From JAIVJN01 sp036732565 (GTDB lineage: Bacteria > Acidobacteriota > Vicinamibacteria > Vicinamibacterales > UBA2999), in assembly GCA_036732565.1 (NCBI GenBank), contig DAINCF010000006.1:1-43116 (forward strand): DNA of 43,116 bases, written 5' to 3'. A program made the translations under genes and the position numbers. Numbering within the stretch: position 1 is the first letter of the stretch; each line of letters begins with the position of its first letter. The notes beneath the pieces were generated by a model, which saw only the letters and a program-made list of their open reading frames with translations, was not told the DNA's origin and ran no database searches. Shown piece after piece: positions 1-7,618 of this stretch.

Positions 1-533
1 CATCGGCCGGCCGGGTCGCCTACGGCAGCGCGACGGCTCGGGAGAGCGGGTCGGCGCTGCGCGCGCGTCTCGGCGTCCTCGGACACGACCTCTACCTCTA
101 TCCAGAGCTGACCGCGCGAGAGAACCTGACGTTCTTCGGCAAGCTGTACAAGCTCTCGCACGTGGCCGAGCGTGTGGACGAGGCGCTCGATCGCGCCGGG
201 CTCGCGTCGCGAGCAGACGAGCCAGTGCAAGGTTTCTCGCGCGGCATGCGCCAGCGCATCGCGCTCGAGCGCGCCTTGCTGCATCAGCCCCGGCTGCTGT
301 TGCTCGACGAGCCGTTCACCGGGTTGGACGAGGCGTCGGCGTCGGCGCTAGTGGCGCGCCTGCGCGGTTTGCAGGTCGCAGGCACGCTCGTCGTGGCGGC
401 CACGCACGATCTCGACGTCGCTGACGGTCTCCTGACCCGCGCCCTCTTCCTGCGCAACGGTCGCCTCGTCGCCGACGAGACGGGCAGTGCGGATCTCAGG
501 CGACGCTACCTCGACGCTATGTCTGCCTCATGA
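1..533 (+). CDS. ccmA: Heme exporter ATP-binding protein CcmA (5' truncated by window edge)
   Basis: Reading frame 3 is open from the window edge to the TGA at 531-533, so this is the C-terminal part of an ABC ATPase. The visible part has the region after the Q-loop (LGVLGHDLYLYPELTARENL), the ABC signature FSRGMRQR, and the Walker B LLLLDEP with a following GLD D-loop and the H-loop ATHD. The Walker A is outside the window. Assignment to CcmA rather than another ABC ATPase rests on the genes that follow (ccmB, ccmC, CcmD-like), the usual order of the cytochrome c maturation system I. CcmA energises the CcmBCD complex that releases holo-CcmE at the cytoplasmic membrane. The partial length fits the ~200-aa family. 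Confidence 0.9.
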   Translation, partial: SAGRVAYGSATARESGSALRARLGVLGHDLYLYPELTARENLTFFGKLYKLSHVAERVDEALDRAGLASRADEPVQGFSRGMRQRIALERALLHQPRLLLLDEPFTGLDEASASALVARLRGLQVAGTLVVAATHDLDVADGLLTRALFLRNGRLVADETGSADLRRRYLDAMSAS

Positions 534-573
534 GCGTCCGCCTCATGAGCGTCCTCTTCATGTGCGCGGCATC

Positions 574-1257
574 GTGACCGACTTCTTTCGCGTCGCGTGG
601 CTGATCGTGCGCAAAGACCTTGCGGTCGAGGTCCGCAGCCGCGAGCTGCTGTACACCACCGTGTTCTTCGCCGTGTCGTGTGTGCTGATCTTCGCGTTTG
701 CACTCGTGCAGGAAGGCCAGCCGGTCGCGGACGTCGGCGGCGGCGTCCTCTGGGTCGCGATCGCGTTCTCGGGGACGCTGGCGCTCGGGCGGACGTTCGA
801 GCGAGAGCGTCAGGCCGAGACGATGCGCGCGCTGTTGCTGGCGCCGGTCGATCGGCCGGCGGTCTACGTCGGCAAGCTGCTGGGCATCGTGCTGCTGATG
901 ACCTCGACCGCCACCGTCCTCGTCCCGCTGGTGGCGTTGTTGTTCCAGGCGCCCGTGCTCGCGCGGCCGCTGCTGCTGGCCGTCCTGATCGTCAGCGGCG
1001 TCATCGGGTTCGCGGCGGTCGGCACCGTCTTCGCCGCGATGCTGAGCCGCACGACGACGCGCGAGGTGCTGCTACCGCTGCTGTTGTATCCGGTGACGGT
1101 TCCGGTAATCATTGCTGGAGTTCGCGGCACAGTGGCGTTGTTCGAGCCCGTTCCAGACGAAGCGATGGCTCGCTTCTGGATTGGCCTTCTGCTGGCGTTC
1201 GATACGGTGTTCGTCACGCTGGCGCTGTGGACGTTCGAGCCGTTGATGACGGAATGA
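574..1257 (+). CDS. ccmB: Heme exporter membrane protein CcmB
   Basis: About 227 residues with six hydrophobic stretches, the usual size of CcmB, the membrane subunit paired with CcmA. The N-terminus (VTDFFRVAWLIVRKDLAVE, then RSRELL) matches the family pattern of a cytoplasmic lead-in with a conserved KDL segment, and ARTFERERQAE-type residues follow TM2 (here LGRTFERERQAETMRALLLAP). The frame is open back to an ATG at 487 inside ccmA. I prefer GTG 574 (or GTG 562) because it gives the family length. A short direct repeat, CCTCATGAGCGTCC, lies just upstream at the ccmA stop and contains out-of-frame ATGs. The gene directly follows ccmA and precedes ccmC. Confidence 0.9.
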   Translation: MTDFFRVAWLIVRKDLAVEVRSRELLYTTVFFAVSCVLIFAFALVQEGQPVADVGGGVLWVAIAFSGTLALGRTFERERQAETMRALLLAPVDRPAVYVGKLLGIVLLMTSTATVLVPLVALLFQAPVLARPLLLAVLIVSGVIGFAAVGTVFAAMLSRTTTREVLLPLLLYPVTVPVIIAGVRGTVALFEPVPDEAMARFWIGLLLAFDTVFVTLALWTFEPLMTE

Positions 1258-1279
1258 GGAATTGCCGGACTGGTGCGTT

Positions 1280-1307
1280 GTAGGGGCGGCTCGCGAGCCG
1301 CCCCTAC
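1280..1307. repeat. Palindromic repeat, family A, copy 1
   Basis: A 28-bp perfect palindrome, GTAGGGGCGGCTCG followed by its reverse complement, in the ccmB-ccmC gap. Five other copies or near copies lie at 7536, 8611, 16538, 26713 and 38067. In the ccmC frame it has no stop, so the open frame extends upstream through it from a GTG at 1273, but it is unlikely to be part of CcmC. Confidence 0.9.
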
Positions 1308-1323
1308 GGAGGTCCCAACGGTC

Positions 1324-1980
1324 ATGCCTAAATGGTTTCTACCCACAGCCATCGTCTGCGCGGTGATGTTTCTGATTTCGCCGTTGCTCATCGCCAACGC
1401 GCCGTACGAGTCGACGATGGGGCTGGTGCAGAAGGTGTTCTACTATCACGTGCCTGCCGGCATCGTGATGTTGCTGGCGGCCGTCGTCTGCGGCGTCGCC
1501 AGCTTGCGCTACATCTTCACGGGCTCGGAGAAGCAAGATCGACTTGCCTGGGCCGCGGCGGAGCTCGTCGTGGTGTTCGGGATCATCGTGCTGACCACGG
1601 GACCGTTGTGGGCGCGGAAGGCGTGGGGCGTCTGGTGGTCGTGGGATGTGCGGCTGACGTCGAGCCTCATGGGCTGGATGATGGGCGTCGCCTATCTCCT
1701 CGTCAGACGGTACGCGGGCCCCGGATCCGAAAAGCTCGCCGCCGGCCTCGCGTTGTTCGGGCTCGCGAACGTGCCCTTCATCTACATCTCCGTGAACTAC
1801 TGGCGAACGATTCATCCCACCACGAGCGTGGTGCCGACGCTGCCGAGCTCGATGGGCGGGCCGTTCTGGTTCTGCCTGGTGATGTTCCTGTTGCTGACGG
1901 CGTTGCTGATGCGGATGAGAGTCACGCTGCAGGAGCAGCGCGCCGCGCTGGACCGCCTCCACCTCTCCCTGGACGATTAA
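1324..1980 (+). CDS. ccmC: Heme handling protein CcmC (cytochrome c maturation)
   Basis: 218 residues and six predicted membrane spans. The hallmark tryptophan-rich heme-binding motif WGVWWSWDVRLTS is at residues 101-113. The two histidines expected as heme ligands are seen in YYHVP (H42) and WRTIHP (H164). In the family, CcmC presents heme to the chaperone CcmE on the periplasmic side. I chose ATG 1324, which gives MPKWFLPTAIV and excludes the palindrome at 1280-1307; an in-frame GTG at 1273 would add 17 residues translated from the repeat. It sits in order after ccmA and ccmB and before a CcmD-like gene. Confidence 0.95.
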   Translation: MPKWFLPTAIVCAVMFLISPLLIANAPYESTMGLVQKVFYYHVPAGIVMLLAAVVCGVASLRYIFTGSEKQDRLAWAAAELVVVFGIIVLTTGPLWARKAWGVWWSWDVRLTSSLMGWMMGVAYLLVRRYAGPGSEKLAAGLALFGLANVPFIYISVNYWRTIHPTTSVVPTLPSSMGGPFWFCLVMFLLLTALLMRMRVTLQEQRAALDRLHLSLDD

Positions 1981-2080
1981 TGGAGCGTATCAACGAAAGG
2001 TAGACATACCATCAATGGTTCTCTCCAAGCGATTCTGGTCCGCTGCTTCGGAACGTCCTTGTGATGCGTGCGCTGACTTC

Positions 2081-2383
2081 ATGGTGTGCATGCGTGTGCT
2101 CCGATGTGTGCTGGCGTTGCTGGCGGTCGTCACCATGCTGGAATCCTCGCCGTTGACGGCGGCCCAGCCACCCAAGACGCCACCGCCGCAAGACGAGTTC
2201 GTGCCGATTGACGAATTGCCGCCGCAGGACCAGCTGCCCGCGGCGCCGCTTCTCGTCACGGCGTACGTCATCGTGCTGGCCGTGCTCTTCGGATATCTCG
2301 TCTCGCTGGCGCGCCGGATGTCGGCCATCCAACGTGAGGTGCGTCAGCTCGAATCCACCGTCGGCCGGAGCCGCCGAGAGTGA
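2081..2383 (+). CDS. CcmD family protein
   Basis: A small protein of about 100 residues. An N-terminal hydrophobic, signal-like segment (VLRCVLALLAVVTML) is followed by a proline/glutamine-rich acidic stretch (PPPQDEFVPIDELPP), one membrane span (LLVTAYVIVLAVLFGYLV) and a basic, probably coiled-coil tail (ARRMSAIQREVRQLE). The single span followed by a basic helix is the CcmD pattern; CcmD stabilises the CcmABC-CcmE complex. The frame is open back to ATG 2015. I prefer ATG 2081 or 2090 because they put the signal-like segment at the N-terminus, but the start is uncertain. Its TGA overlaps the GTG of the next small ORF. Confidence 0.75.
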   Translation: MVCMRVLRCVLALLAVVTMLESSPLTAAQPPKTPPPQDEFVPIDELPPQDQLPAAPLLVTAYVIVLAVLFGYLVSLARRMSAIQREVRQLESTVGRSRRE

Positions 2384-2511
2384 CCGCTGCGCACTTCATC
2401 TACATCCCGTGCGTGCTCCTGGTCGGGATCGTGCTCGGCTGGATCCTCGGCTCACGCGCCGCCCAGGACGCGTACGCGGCGGAGTTGAAGAAAAGACAGA
2501 AGCATCCGTGA
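2380..2511 (+). CDS. 43-aa single-span membrane protein, end of ccm operon
   Basis: GTG at 2380 overlaps the upstream TGA by 4 bp (GTGA), which suggests translational coupling. The product is 43 residues: a short lead (MTAAHFIYIP), one hydrophobic span (VLLVGIVLGWILG) and a charged C-terminal helix (AAELKKRQKHP). The reading frame stays open to TGA 2509-2511. Size, coupling and membrane character suggest an accessory subunit of the heme-handling complex, but I do not recognise a named family. It would be missed by annotation with a 50-aa cut-off. Confidence 0.65.
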   Translation: MTAAHFIYIPCVLLVGIVLGWILGSRAAQDAYAAELKKRQKHP

Positions 2512-2516
2512 GCGTG

Positions 2517-2567
2517 CGTGGGGTCCGCCTTCAGGCGGACCTGGGCCGGCTGAAGGCGGCCCCCACG
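2517..2567. repeat. Hairpin repeat, family B, copy 1 (convergent junction)
   Basis: Outer arms CGTGGGG and CCCCACG enclose two nested hairpins: GTCCGCCTTCAGGCGGAC and GCCGGCTGAAGGCGGC. It fills the gap between the convergent 43-aa ORF and the metallophosphoesterase gene. The same building blocks recur at 12919-12993. It could act as a bidirectional terminator, although no U-tract follows. Confidence 0.75.
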
Positions 2568-2574
2568 TCTTGTT

Positions 2575-3315
2575 TCATCGCCCGATCGCCAGGCGCTGCG
2601 CGAGCACTTCTGGCAGCCCTTCCTCGATAATGCGCGCTTGGGCGCGGTCGACGGGGTAGTCGATGCGCATGAGATCCAACTCGCTCGTCTCGGTGTCGAG
2701 GACGGCGTAGGCGGCGCGCGGATCGCCGTCGCGCGGCTGGCCCACGGAGCCCGGGTTGAGCAGGTACTGACCGTCGAGCAGCTTGACGACCGACGATCGC
2801 GAATCGTCGGGCGTGACGATCGAGAGCTCTTCCTTCCACAGACGATAGCCGACCTGCACGTGGGTGTGGCCAAAGAGGCAGAGTCGTCGGTCGGCGGCGT
2901 TCATCGCGCGCAGGGCGTCGAGATCGTCGAAGACATAGGCGTCCTCGTCGAACGGTGTGCCGTGGCAGATCTCGATGAGGTCGTCGATGACCACCGGGCC
3001 GGCTGGCAGCGCGGCCAGCCAGGCGCGATTCTCGGGCGTGAGCGTGTCGTAGGTCCAGCGGATGGCGCTTCGCGCCACGGCGTTGAAGCCGTCCGGTCGC
3101 TCGACGCCGGAGCCCACCTTGTCGTGATTGCCGCGGATCACCGCGAACGCGTCGAGCGCACGCACCCGCTCGACCACGGCGTTCGGGTCGGCGCCGTACC
3201 CGACGAGGTCGCCGAGGACCAGCATGCGATCGAACTCGGTCTGTCTCGATTGCTCGAGCACCGTGTCGAGGGCTTCCAGGTTGGCGTGTATATCGCTAAT
3301 CACGAAATAACGCAT
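2575..3315 (-). CDS. Metallophosphoesterase family protein (calcineurin-like)
   Basis: 246 residues with the metal-binding signature of the family: D8 and H10 in ISDIHAN, GDLVGYG near residues 35-41, the GNHD block (RGNHDK, 62-67), a further His in CHGTP, and the C-terminal GHTH (FGHTHVQ). This is the YfcE-type architecture, which hydrolyses phosphodiesters or phosphomonoesters with two metal ions; the physiological substrate is unknown. It is the last gene of a minus-strand operon, starting 6 nt after the aroK stop. A family B hairpin lies just beyond its 3' end. Confidence 0.88.
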   Translation of the reverse strand: MRYFVISDIHANLEALDTVLEQSRQTEFDRMLVLGDLVGYGADPNAVVERVRALDAFAVIRGNHDKVGSGVERPDGFNAVARSAIRWTYDTLTPENRAWLAALPAGPVVIDDLIEICHGTPFDEDAYVFDDLDALRAMNAADRRLCLFGHTHVQVGYRLWKEELSIVTPDDSRSSVVKLLDGQYLLNPGSVGQPRDGDPRAAYAVLDTETSELDLMRIDYPVDRAQARIIEEGLPEVLAQRLAIGR

Positions 3316-3321
3316 GAGCCC

Positions 3322-3822
3322 TCAGGCGCCGAGCCAATCCACGATGCGCTCCACGAGATCTTCGACCGAACCGCGCCCTGCGTCGACGCGGACGTGTGCC
3401 AGACGATAGGCGATAAGCCGCTGATTATAGAGCCGTTCCATCTCGATGCGATCGCTGGCCAGTGGCCGCCGGCCGTCGACCGGGACGCGCTCGACAATGG
3501 TCGTGAACGGCGCATCCAGCCAGACCACGGCACCGTCGCGGAGCATGAGCTCGCGATTCATCGCATCGACCATCGTGCCTCCGCCCGTGGCCACCACCAC
3601 GCCGCGATCGGCGACGAGCGCGATCAACTCCGTTCGCTCCAGGGCGCGGAAGTAGGCTTCGCCCTCCTGCCGGAAGATGGCCGAGATATCCCGCCGTTCG
3701 CGCTGCTCGATGCGCTGGTCGATGTCTTCGGCGCGCCAGTCCAGTCGGTTGGCCAGAGCGGTGGCGACCGTGGTCTTTCCCGCGCCCATGAAGCCCACCA
3801 GGTAGATCTTGTCTGCTCTCAC
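3322..3822 (-). CDS. aroK: Shikimate kinase
   Basis: 166 residues, the usual family length. Phosphorylates shikimate to shikimate 3-phosphate in chorismate synthesis. The P-loop GFMGAGKT is at residues 10-17, the DxD shikimate/Mg site at 33-35 (DID), the conserved GGG at 80-82, and the lid Arg region ERVPVDGRRPL follows at ~111-121. The start GTG at 3822 overlaps the aroA TGA by 4 bp (GTGA), so the two genes are probably translationally coupled; they encode consecutive pathway steps. The frame is open upstream inside aroA, but that extension is antiparallel noise from the aroA gene in another frame. Confidence 0.95.
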   Translation of the reverse strand: MRADKIYLVGFMGAGKTTVATALANRLDWRAEDIDQRIEQRERRDISAIFRQEGEAYFRALERTELIALVADRGVVVATGGGTMVDAMNRELMLRDGAVVWLDAPFTTIVERVPVDGRRPLASDRIEMERLYNQRLIAYRLAHVRVDAGRGSVEDLVERIVDWLGA

Positions 3823-5123
3823 GCGCGCAGCCGGTCGAGATCGTCGAAGAACTGAGGGTAAGACACCTGCACGACGTCTGCGCCTTCGATCACGCTCGGG
3901 CCGGTCGCGCCGAGCGCGGCGATGGCAAAGGCCATGGCCAGGCGATGATCGTGCCGGGCGTTGGCCGTGCCGCCGGCGAGGCGGACACCGCCGCGGACGT
4001 GAAAGCCGTCGGGTCGCTCGTCGGCGTCGGCCCCCAGCGCGCGCAGCCCTTGGACCAGGGAGGTGATGCGGTCGCTCTCCTTGACGCGAAGCTCCGATGC
4101 GCCCGTGACGGAGATCTCTCCGCCGAACGTGGCCCACGCGGCCAGGGCGGGGAGCTCGTCGATGAGCCCCGGCACCTCGGACGGCAGGATCTCGACGCAC
4201 ATCGGTTCACCGGCGCGCACGACGACGTGCCCGACAGGCTCGCCCTGCCAGTCGTCGGTGACCTCCGCGTCCACCGTGGCGCCGAGTCGACGGAGCAGGG
4301 CGAGGAGACCAGTCCGCGACGGGTTCAGCCCGACGTCCTCGATGCGGACTTCGGATCCGGGAATCGCGGCCGCGGCAATCAGGGAAAACGCCGCCGATGA
4401 CAGGTCGCCGGGCACGCGGAGCGCCCGTCCGGCGAGGCGCTGTCCACCCCGAACGCCGACTTCGAGGTCCCTGACGTTGACCTCGCCGCCGAACGCCACG
4501 ATGGCCCGCTCCGTATGATCTCGTGTAGGTGAGGTCTCCGCGACCGTCGTCGTTCCGCTCGCGCGGAGTCCGGCGAGGAGCACCGCGCTCTTGACCTGCG
4601 CGCTCGGGACCTCGGTCGTGAAGTGGATGCCGTGGAGGTGGCCGCCGTGGATGACGAGGGGCGGGCGCTCGCCCGTGGCGGCGCTGACACGCGCGCCCAT
4701 GCGCATCAGCGGCTCCATCACGCGGCGCATGGGCCGGCGCGAGAGCGAGGGGTCTCCGATGAGCGTGGTCTCGAACGGCTCCGCCGCGAGCACGCCGGCC
4801 AGCATGCGCATCGTGCTGCCCGAGTTGCCGCAGTCGAGTGAGTGTGAAACCGTGTGAAGGCCAACGCTGCCGGGGCCGTGGATGGAAACCGTCGGGCCAT
4901 GCGGGCCCTGGTCTTGACGCGTGACCGCCGCGCCAAGGCTGGCCACGCAGGCCAGCGTGGACGCGCAGTCGGCGCCGGGCGCGTAGTTCGCGATGGTCGA
5001 GGTGCCATCGGCGATGGCTGCCAGCAGGGCGTAGCGGTGCGAAATGGACTTGTCGCCGGGCACGCGAAGCGTGCCGCGGACCGAGGTTGTGGGCTGTACA
5101 AGGACATCGTGCGCAGGGCGCAT
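3819..5123 (-). CDS. aroA: 3-phosphoshikimate 1-carboxyvinyltransferase (EPSP synthase)
   Basis: 434 residues. Makes EPSP from shikimate 3-phosphate and PEP. Motifs: VPGDKSISHR (21-30) binding the substrates, GNSGSTMRM (98-106), DLSSAAF mid-protein, and the C-terminal DELPALAAWA, KESDRI and DHRLAMAFA blocks. The frame opens at TTG 5135, but ATG 5123 has a good ribosome-binding site (GAAGG, 5 nt upstream) and gives a standard N-terminus. It is the first gene of the operon aroA-aroK-phosphoesterase. The divergent neighbour begins 274 bp away. Confidence 0.96.
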   Translation of the reverse strand: MRPAHDVLVQPTTSVRGTLRVPGDKSISHRYALLAAIADGTSTIANYAPGADCASTLACVASLGAAVTRQDQGPHGPTVSIHGPGSVGLHTVSHSLDCGNSGSTMRMLAGVLAAEPFETTLIGDPSLSRRPMRRVMEPLMRMGARVSAATGERPPLVIHGGHLHGIHFTTEVPSAQVKSAVLLAGLRASGTTTVAETSPTRDHTERAIVAFGGEVNVRDLEVGVRGGQRLAGRALRVPGDLSSAAFSLIAAAAIPGSEVRIEDVGLNPSRTGLLALLRRLGATVDAEVTDDWQGEPVGHVVVRAGEPMCVEILPSEVPGLIDELPALAAWATFGGEISVTGASELRVKESDRITSLVQGLRALGADADERPDGFHVRGGVRLAGGTANARHDHRLAMAFAIAALGATGPSVIEGADVVQVSYPQFFDDLDRLRA

Positions 5124-5397
5124 CGTAGCCTTCAACTATATCTTCTTGGCGTGCCGCACGGGCCCTGTGGCGCCGCCTCTCTTCGGCACGCTCGGCGCGC
5201 CGGCTGGACTGCGGGTACAATGCGCACAGGCTGCCCGCTCCAGGGTCTAGTGGAGCGTATCAAGAGAATTGCTACCATCTACCGAGAGCTCGGGGAGCAG
5301 TTTCCGGGCCGTACCTACGGAACGGCCTACTCGTGATTGCAACCGTGCATCCCATTAGACCTGTTGAACACGCTATGCTACTGAGACTGCGGCTCTC
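5124..5397. other. Divergent intergenic region, aroA / RsbW-like ATPase
   Basis: 274 bp holding the upstream regions of two divergent genes. A TATGCT hexamer at 5374-5379 lies 18 nt before the plus-strand ATG and may be a -10 element, but no convincing -35 is seen. A 28-codon GTG ORF (5250-5336) has no recognisable product and is not called. No hairpin or repeat family member was found here. Confidence 0.4.
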
Positions 5398-5847
5398 ATG
5401 ATTCCCCCGCACACCGTTCGTCTCGAGTTCGGTAGCGCGTTCGACATGCTCGATTTCGTTCAGGTGATCAGCGATCACATCTGCCGGATGGCGGGGCTCG
5501 ACGAGGACCAGCTCCACTGGGTGAGCGTCGCGGTGCGCGAATCGGTCGTCAACGCCATCAAGCACGGCAATCGCAGCGACGAGTCGAAGAGTGTCTTCGT
5601 GGAATTCAGTCCGGTGCCGTCGGACCAGCCCGAGCAGCTCGTCATCCGCGTGCGCGACGAGGGCGAAGGGTTCGACCCCGAGCAGCTCGCCGATCCGCTC
5701 GCGCCCGAGAACATCATGAAGAGCAGCGGGCGCGGGATCTTCCTGATCCGCAACTTCATGGACGAAGTGGTCTTGCAGCGCGCGCCCGAACGCGGCATGG
5801 AAGTGTACATGGTGAAGAAGGTCAGACCGAACGGTGAACCGGCCTAA
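5398..5847 (+). CDS. RsbW-like serine kinase / anti-sigma factor ATPase
   Basis: 149 residues forming a single HATPase_c (GHKL) domain as in RsbW/SpoIIAB. The N-box has E48 and N52 (ESVVNAIKHGN), the G1 box is DEGEGFD (87-93) and the G2 box SSGRGIFL (109-116). Such proteins bind a sigma factor or phosphorylate an anti-sigma antagonist (STAS domain). No sigma factor or STAS gene lies in the window, so its partner is encoded elsewhere. The start is ATG 5398. The following phosphatase gene starts 14 nt before this one's stop, so the two are probably co-transcribed. Confidence 0.88.
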   Translation: MIPPHTVRLEFGSAFDMLDFVQVISDHICRMAGLDEDQLHWVSVAVRESVVNAIKHGNRSDESKSVFVEFSPVPSDQPEQLVIRVRDEGEGFDPEQLADPLAPENIMKSSGRGIFLIRNFMDEVVLQRAPERGMEVYMVKKVRPNGEPA

Positions 5848-6664
5848 CCGGGTGGCAGATCCGAGGTTTCTTGCCACGGCCGTCGAGGCCGTCGTTCGAG
5901 CCGGCGAGATGCAGATGGCGCGCTTCGGCGCCGGCGTTCGCATCGACAAGAAGGGCACGATCGATCTCGTCACCGAAGTCGATCTCGCGGTGGAGCGGAT
6001 GCTCCGCGCGCTGATTGCCGACCGCTTTCCGGATCACGATGTCCTGGCCGAGGAGCTGGGACGCGGCGCCAACGCGCAGGCGAGTCATCGGTGGGTGTTC
6101 GATCCCCTCGATGGCACGACCAACTACGCGCACGGCCTCCCCATCTTCTGCGCCTCGCTCGCGCTCGAGATCGACGGCGAGCCCGTGGTGGGCGCGGTCT
6201 ACGATCCCAATCGGCGCGAGCTGTTCACGGCCGAGCGCGGCGGCGGTGCGCGTATGAACGGCGTCGCGCTGCGGGTATCGAGCGCGGCGGCGCTGCTCGA
6301 CTCGATGCTGGTCACGGGCTTTCCCTACAACGTCCACGAGACACTGGACGACATCGTCGGACTCTTTCAACACTTCGTGGGCCGGGCGCGGGCCGTGCGC
6401 CGGCTCGGCTCCGCGGCGATCGATCTCTGCTGGGTCGCGGCCGGACGCATGGATGGCTTCTGGGAAGAACGCTTGCACTCGTGGGACACCATGGCGGGCG
6501 GCCTGATCGTCAGCGAAGCGGGGGGCACGGTCACGGGGCTCGAAGGCGAGCCATGGGCGCCGCATGCCGGGCACATCCTGGCGTCGAATGGCGTGGTGCA
6601 CGCCGAAATGGTCGAGGTGATCCGCGAGTTTCGCGCCGCCCGTTCACGAATCCGGACGAATTAG
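5834..6664 (+). CDS. Inositol monophosphatase family protein
   Basis: 276 residues. The three metal-binding blocks of the family are present: the EE pair in LAEE (73-74), DPLDGTTNYAHG (90-101) and WDTMAGG (217-223, with D218). Family members remove phosphate from myo-inositol 1-phosphate, histidinol phosphate or related sugar phosphates; SuhB is the best known. The substrate cannot be told from sequence. GTG 5834 overlaps the upstream gene by 14 bp; GTG 5851 is an alternative start. Confidence 0.9.
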   Translation: MNRPNRVADPRFLATAVEAVVRAGEMQMARFGAGVRIDKKGTIDLVTEVDLAVERMLRALIADRFPDHDVLAEELGRGANAQASHRWVFDPLDGTTNYAHGLPIFCASLALEIDGEPVVGAVYDPNRRELFTAERGGGARMNGVALRVSSAAALLDSMLVTGFPYNVHETLDDIVGLFQHFVGRARAVRRLGSAAIDLCWVAAGRMDGFWEERLHSWDTMAGGLIVSEAGGTVTGLEGEPWAPHAGHILASNGVVHAEMVEVIREFRAARSRIRTN

Positions 6665-6805
6665 TTGGGCACGCATCAACCGCCAACACCCCCTTCGACC
6701 TGCTTCGCACTGTTTTCGCCGTAATTCGTTACGGGATGTGTGGCACCGTCCCTGCTTATATCGAACGCCGGGGATGCCAATTCCTGTCTCGGCCCTGGAG
6801 GCCTC

Positions 6806-7528
6806 ATGCGTTTCAAGATCGTCTGGCCGGCCGCGCTGACGCTGGTCGGAACCCTGCTACTGGCGGACACCGCGGCCGCCCAGCAAACCGTTAACTTCAC
6901 GCTCGGCTATTTCGCGTTGCGCGGCGAGGACTCCCGTCTCGACGATGACGTCCTGCTCGAGAACCTGTCGATCTACGAACCGTTCGACGATCTACGGCCC
7001 CTCGAGATCAGCGACTTCAATAGTCCGTCGATCGGTGGTGAGTGGCTGGTGCCGATTGGCAGGTACCTCGAGGCGGGCGCGGGCATCCAGTTCACGTCGC
7101 GCACCGTCGACACCGTGTACGCGGACTTCGAACGGCCGGATGGCAGCGAAATCGAGCAGGCTTTCAAGCTGCGGGTCGTGCCGATCAGCGCGACGATTCG
7201 CGTGCTGCCGCTCGGCAATGAAGCGGTCGTCCAGCCTTATGTTGGCGGCGGTATCGGCATCTTCAATTGGCGGTACACCGAGGTTGGGGATTTCATCAAC
7301 TTCGAGGTGCCAGGCCGGCCGGTGTTTCCCGCAGAATATGAAGAAAGTGGCACCTCCGTCGGGCCCGTGGCGCTGTTCGGCGTCAAGTTTCCGATGGAGC
7401 GCTTCGTGATCGGCGGTGAAGCCCGCTATCAGCGGGCCGAGGGAGATCTGAACACCGACGACTTCTTCGCCCCGAAGATCGACCTCGGAGGCTGGCATTA
7501 TCAGGTGACGCTCGGATTCAGATTCTGA
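6806..7528 (+). CDS. Outer-membrane beta-barrel protein (OmpA/OmpW-like barrel)
   Basis: 240 residues. A clear signal peptide (KIVWPAALTLVGTLLLADTAAA, cleavage after AAA) precedes repeated amphipathic strands such as YLEAGAGIQFTSRTVD and AVVQPYVGGGIGIFNW. The protein ends GWHYQVTLGFRF with a terminal Phe, the signature recognised by the BAM machinery. ATG 6806 is fixed by the ribosome-binding site GGAGG at 6797-6801 and the signal peptide; an in-frame upstream ATG at 6740 is less likely. The function is unknown; barrels of this type are often small receptors or structural proteins. The 141-bp gap upstream may carry its own promoter. Confidence 0.8.
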   Translation: MRFKIVWPAALTLVGTLLLADTAAAQQTVNFTLGYFALRGEDSRLDDDVLLENLSIYEPFDDLRPLEISDFNSPSIGGEWLVPIGRYLEAGAGIQFTSRTVDTVYADFERPDGSEIEQAFKLRVVPISATIRVLPLGNEAVVQPYVGGGIGIFNWRYTEVGDFINFEVPGRPVFPAEYEESGTSVGPVALFGVKFPMERFVIGGEARYQRAEGDLNTDDFFAPKIDLGGWHYQVTLGFRF

Positions 7529-7535
7529 GGCCGTC

Positions 7536-7563
7536 GTAGGGGCGGCTCGCGAGCCGCCCCTAC
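7536..7563. repeat. Palindromic repeat, family A, copy 2
   Basis: A perfect 28-bp copy identical to 1280-1307, placed 8 bp after the barrel stop and in the junction with the convergent GT-C-like gene. Two partial right-half copies follow immediately at 7564-7614. Confidence 0.92.
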
Positions 7564-7614
7564 ACCTGTCGGTCGGGAACGCCCCTACACCTGTCGGTCG
7601 GGAGCCGCCCCTAC
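7564..7614. repeat. Tandem partial copies of family A right arm
   Basis: Two units, ACCTGTCGGTCGGGAACGCCCCTAC-like (7564-7588) and the same with GAGCCGCCCCTAC (7589-7614), repeat the right arm of the palindrome behind an ACCTGTCGGTCGG leader. They look like partial or slipped duplications. Confidence 0.75.
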
Positions 7615-7618
7615 ATCG

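Noticed and set aside
1273..1323. N-terminal extension of CcmC through the palindrome
   Set aside because: The extension is encoded by repeat DNA (RGGSRAAP) and ATG 1324 gives the normal CcmC N-terminus and length.
1981..5263. Shared 13-mer TGGAGCGTATCAA at 1981 and 5251
   Set aside because: A pair of identical 13-mers is expected by chance several times in 43 kb, and the flanks do not align.
5250..5336. 28-codon GTG ORF in the aroA / RsbW-like gap
   Set aside because: No ribosome-binding site, no recognisable product, and nothing next to it to suggest coupling. Kept only as a note.
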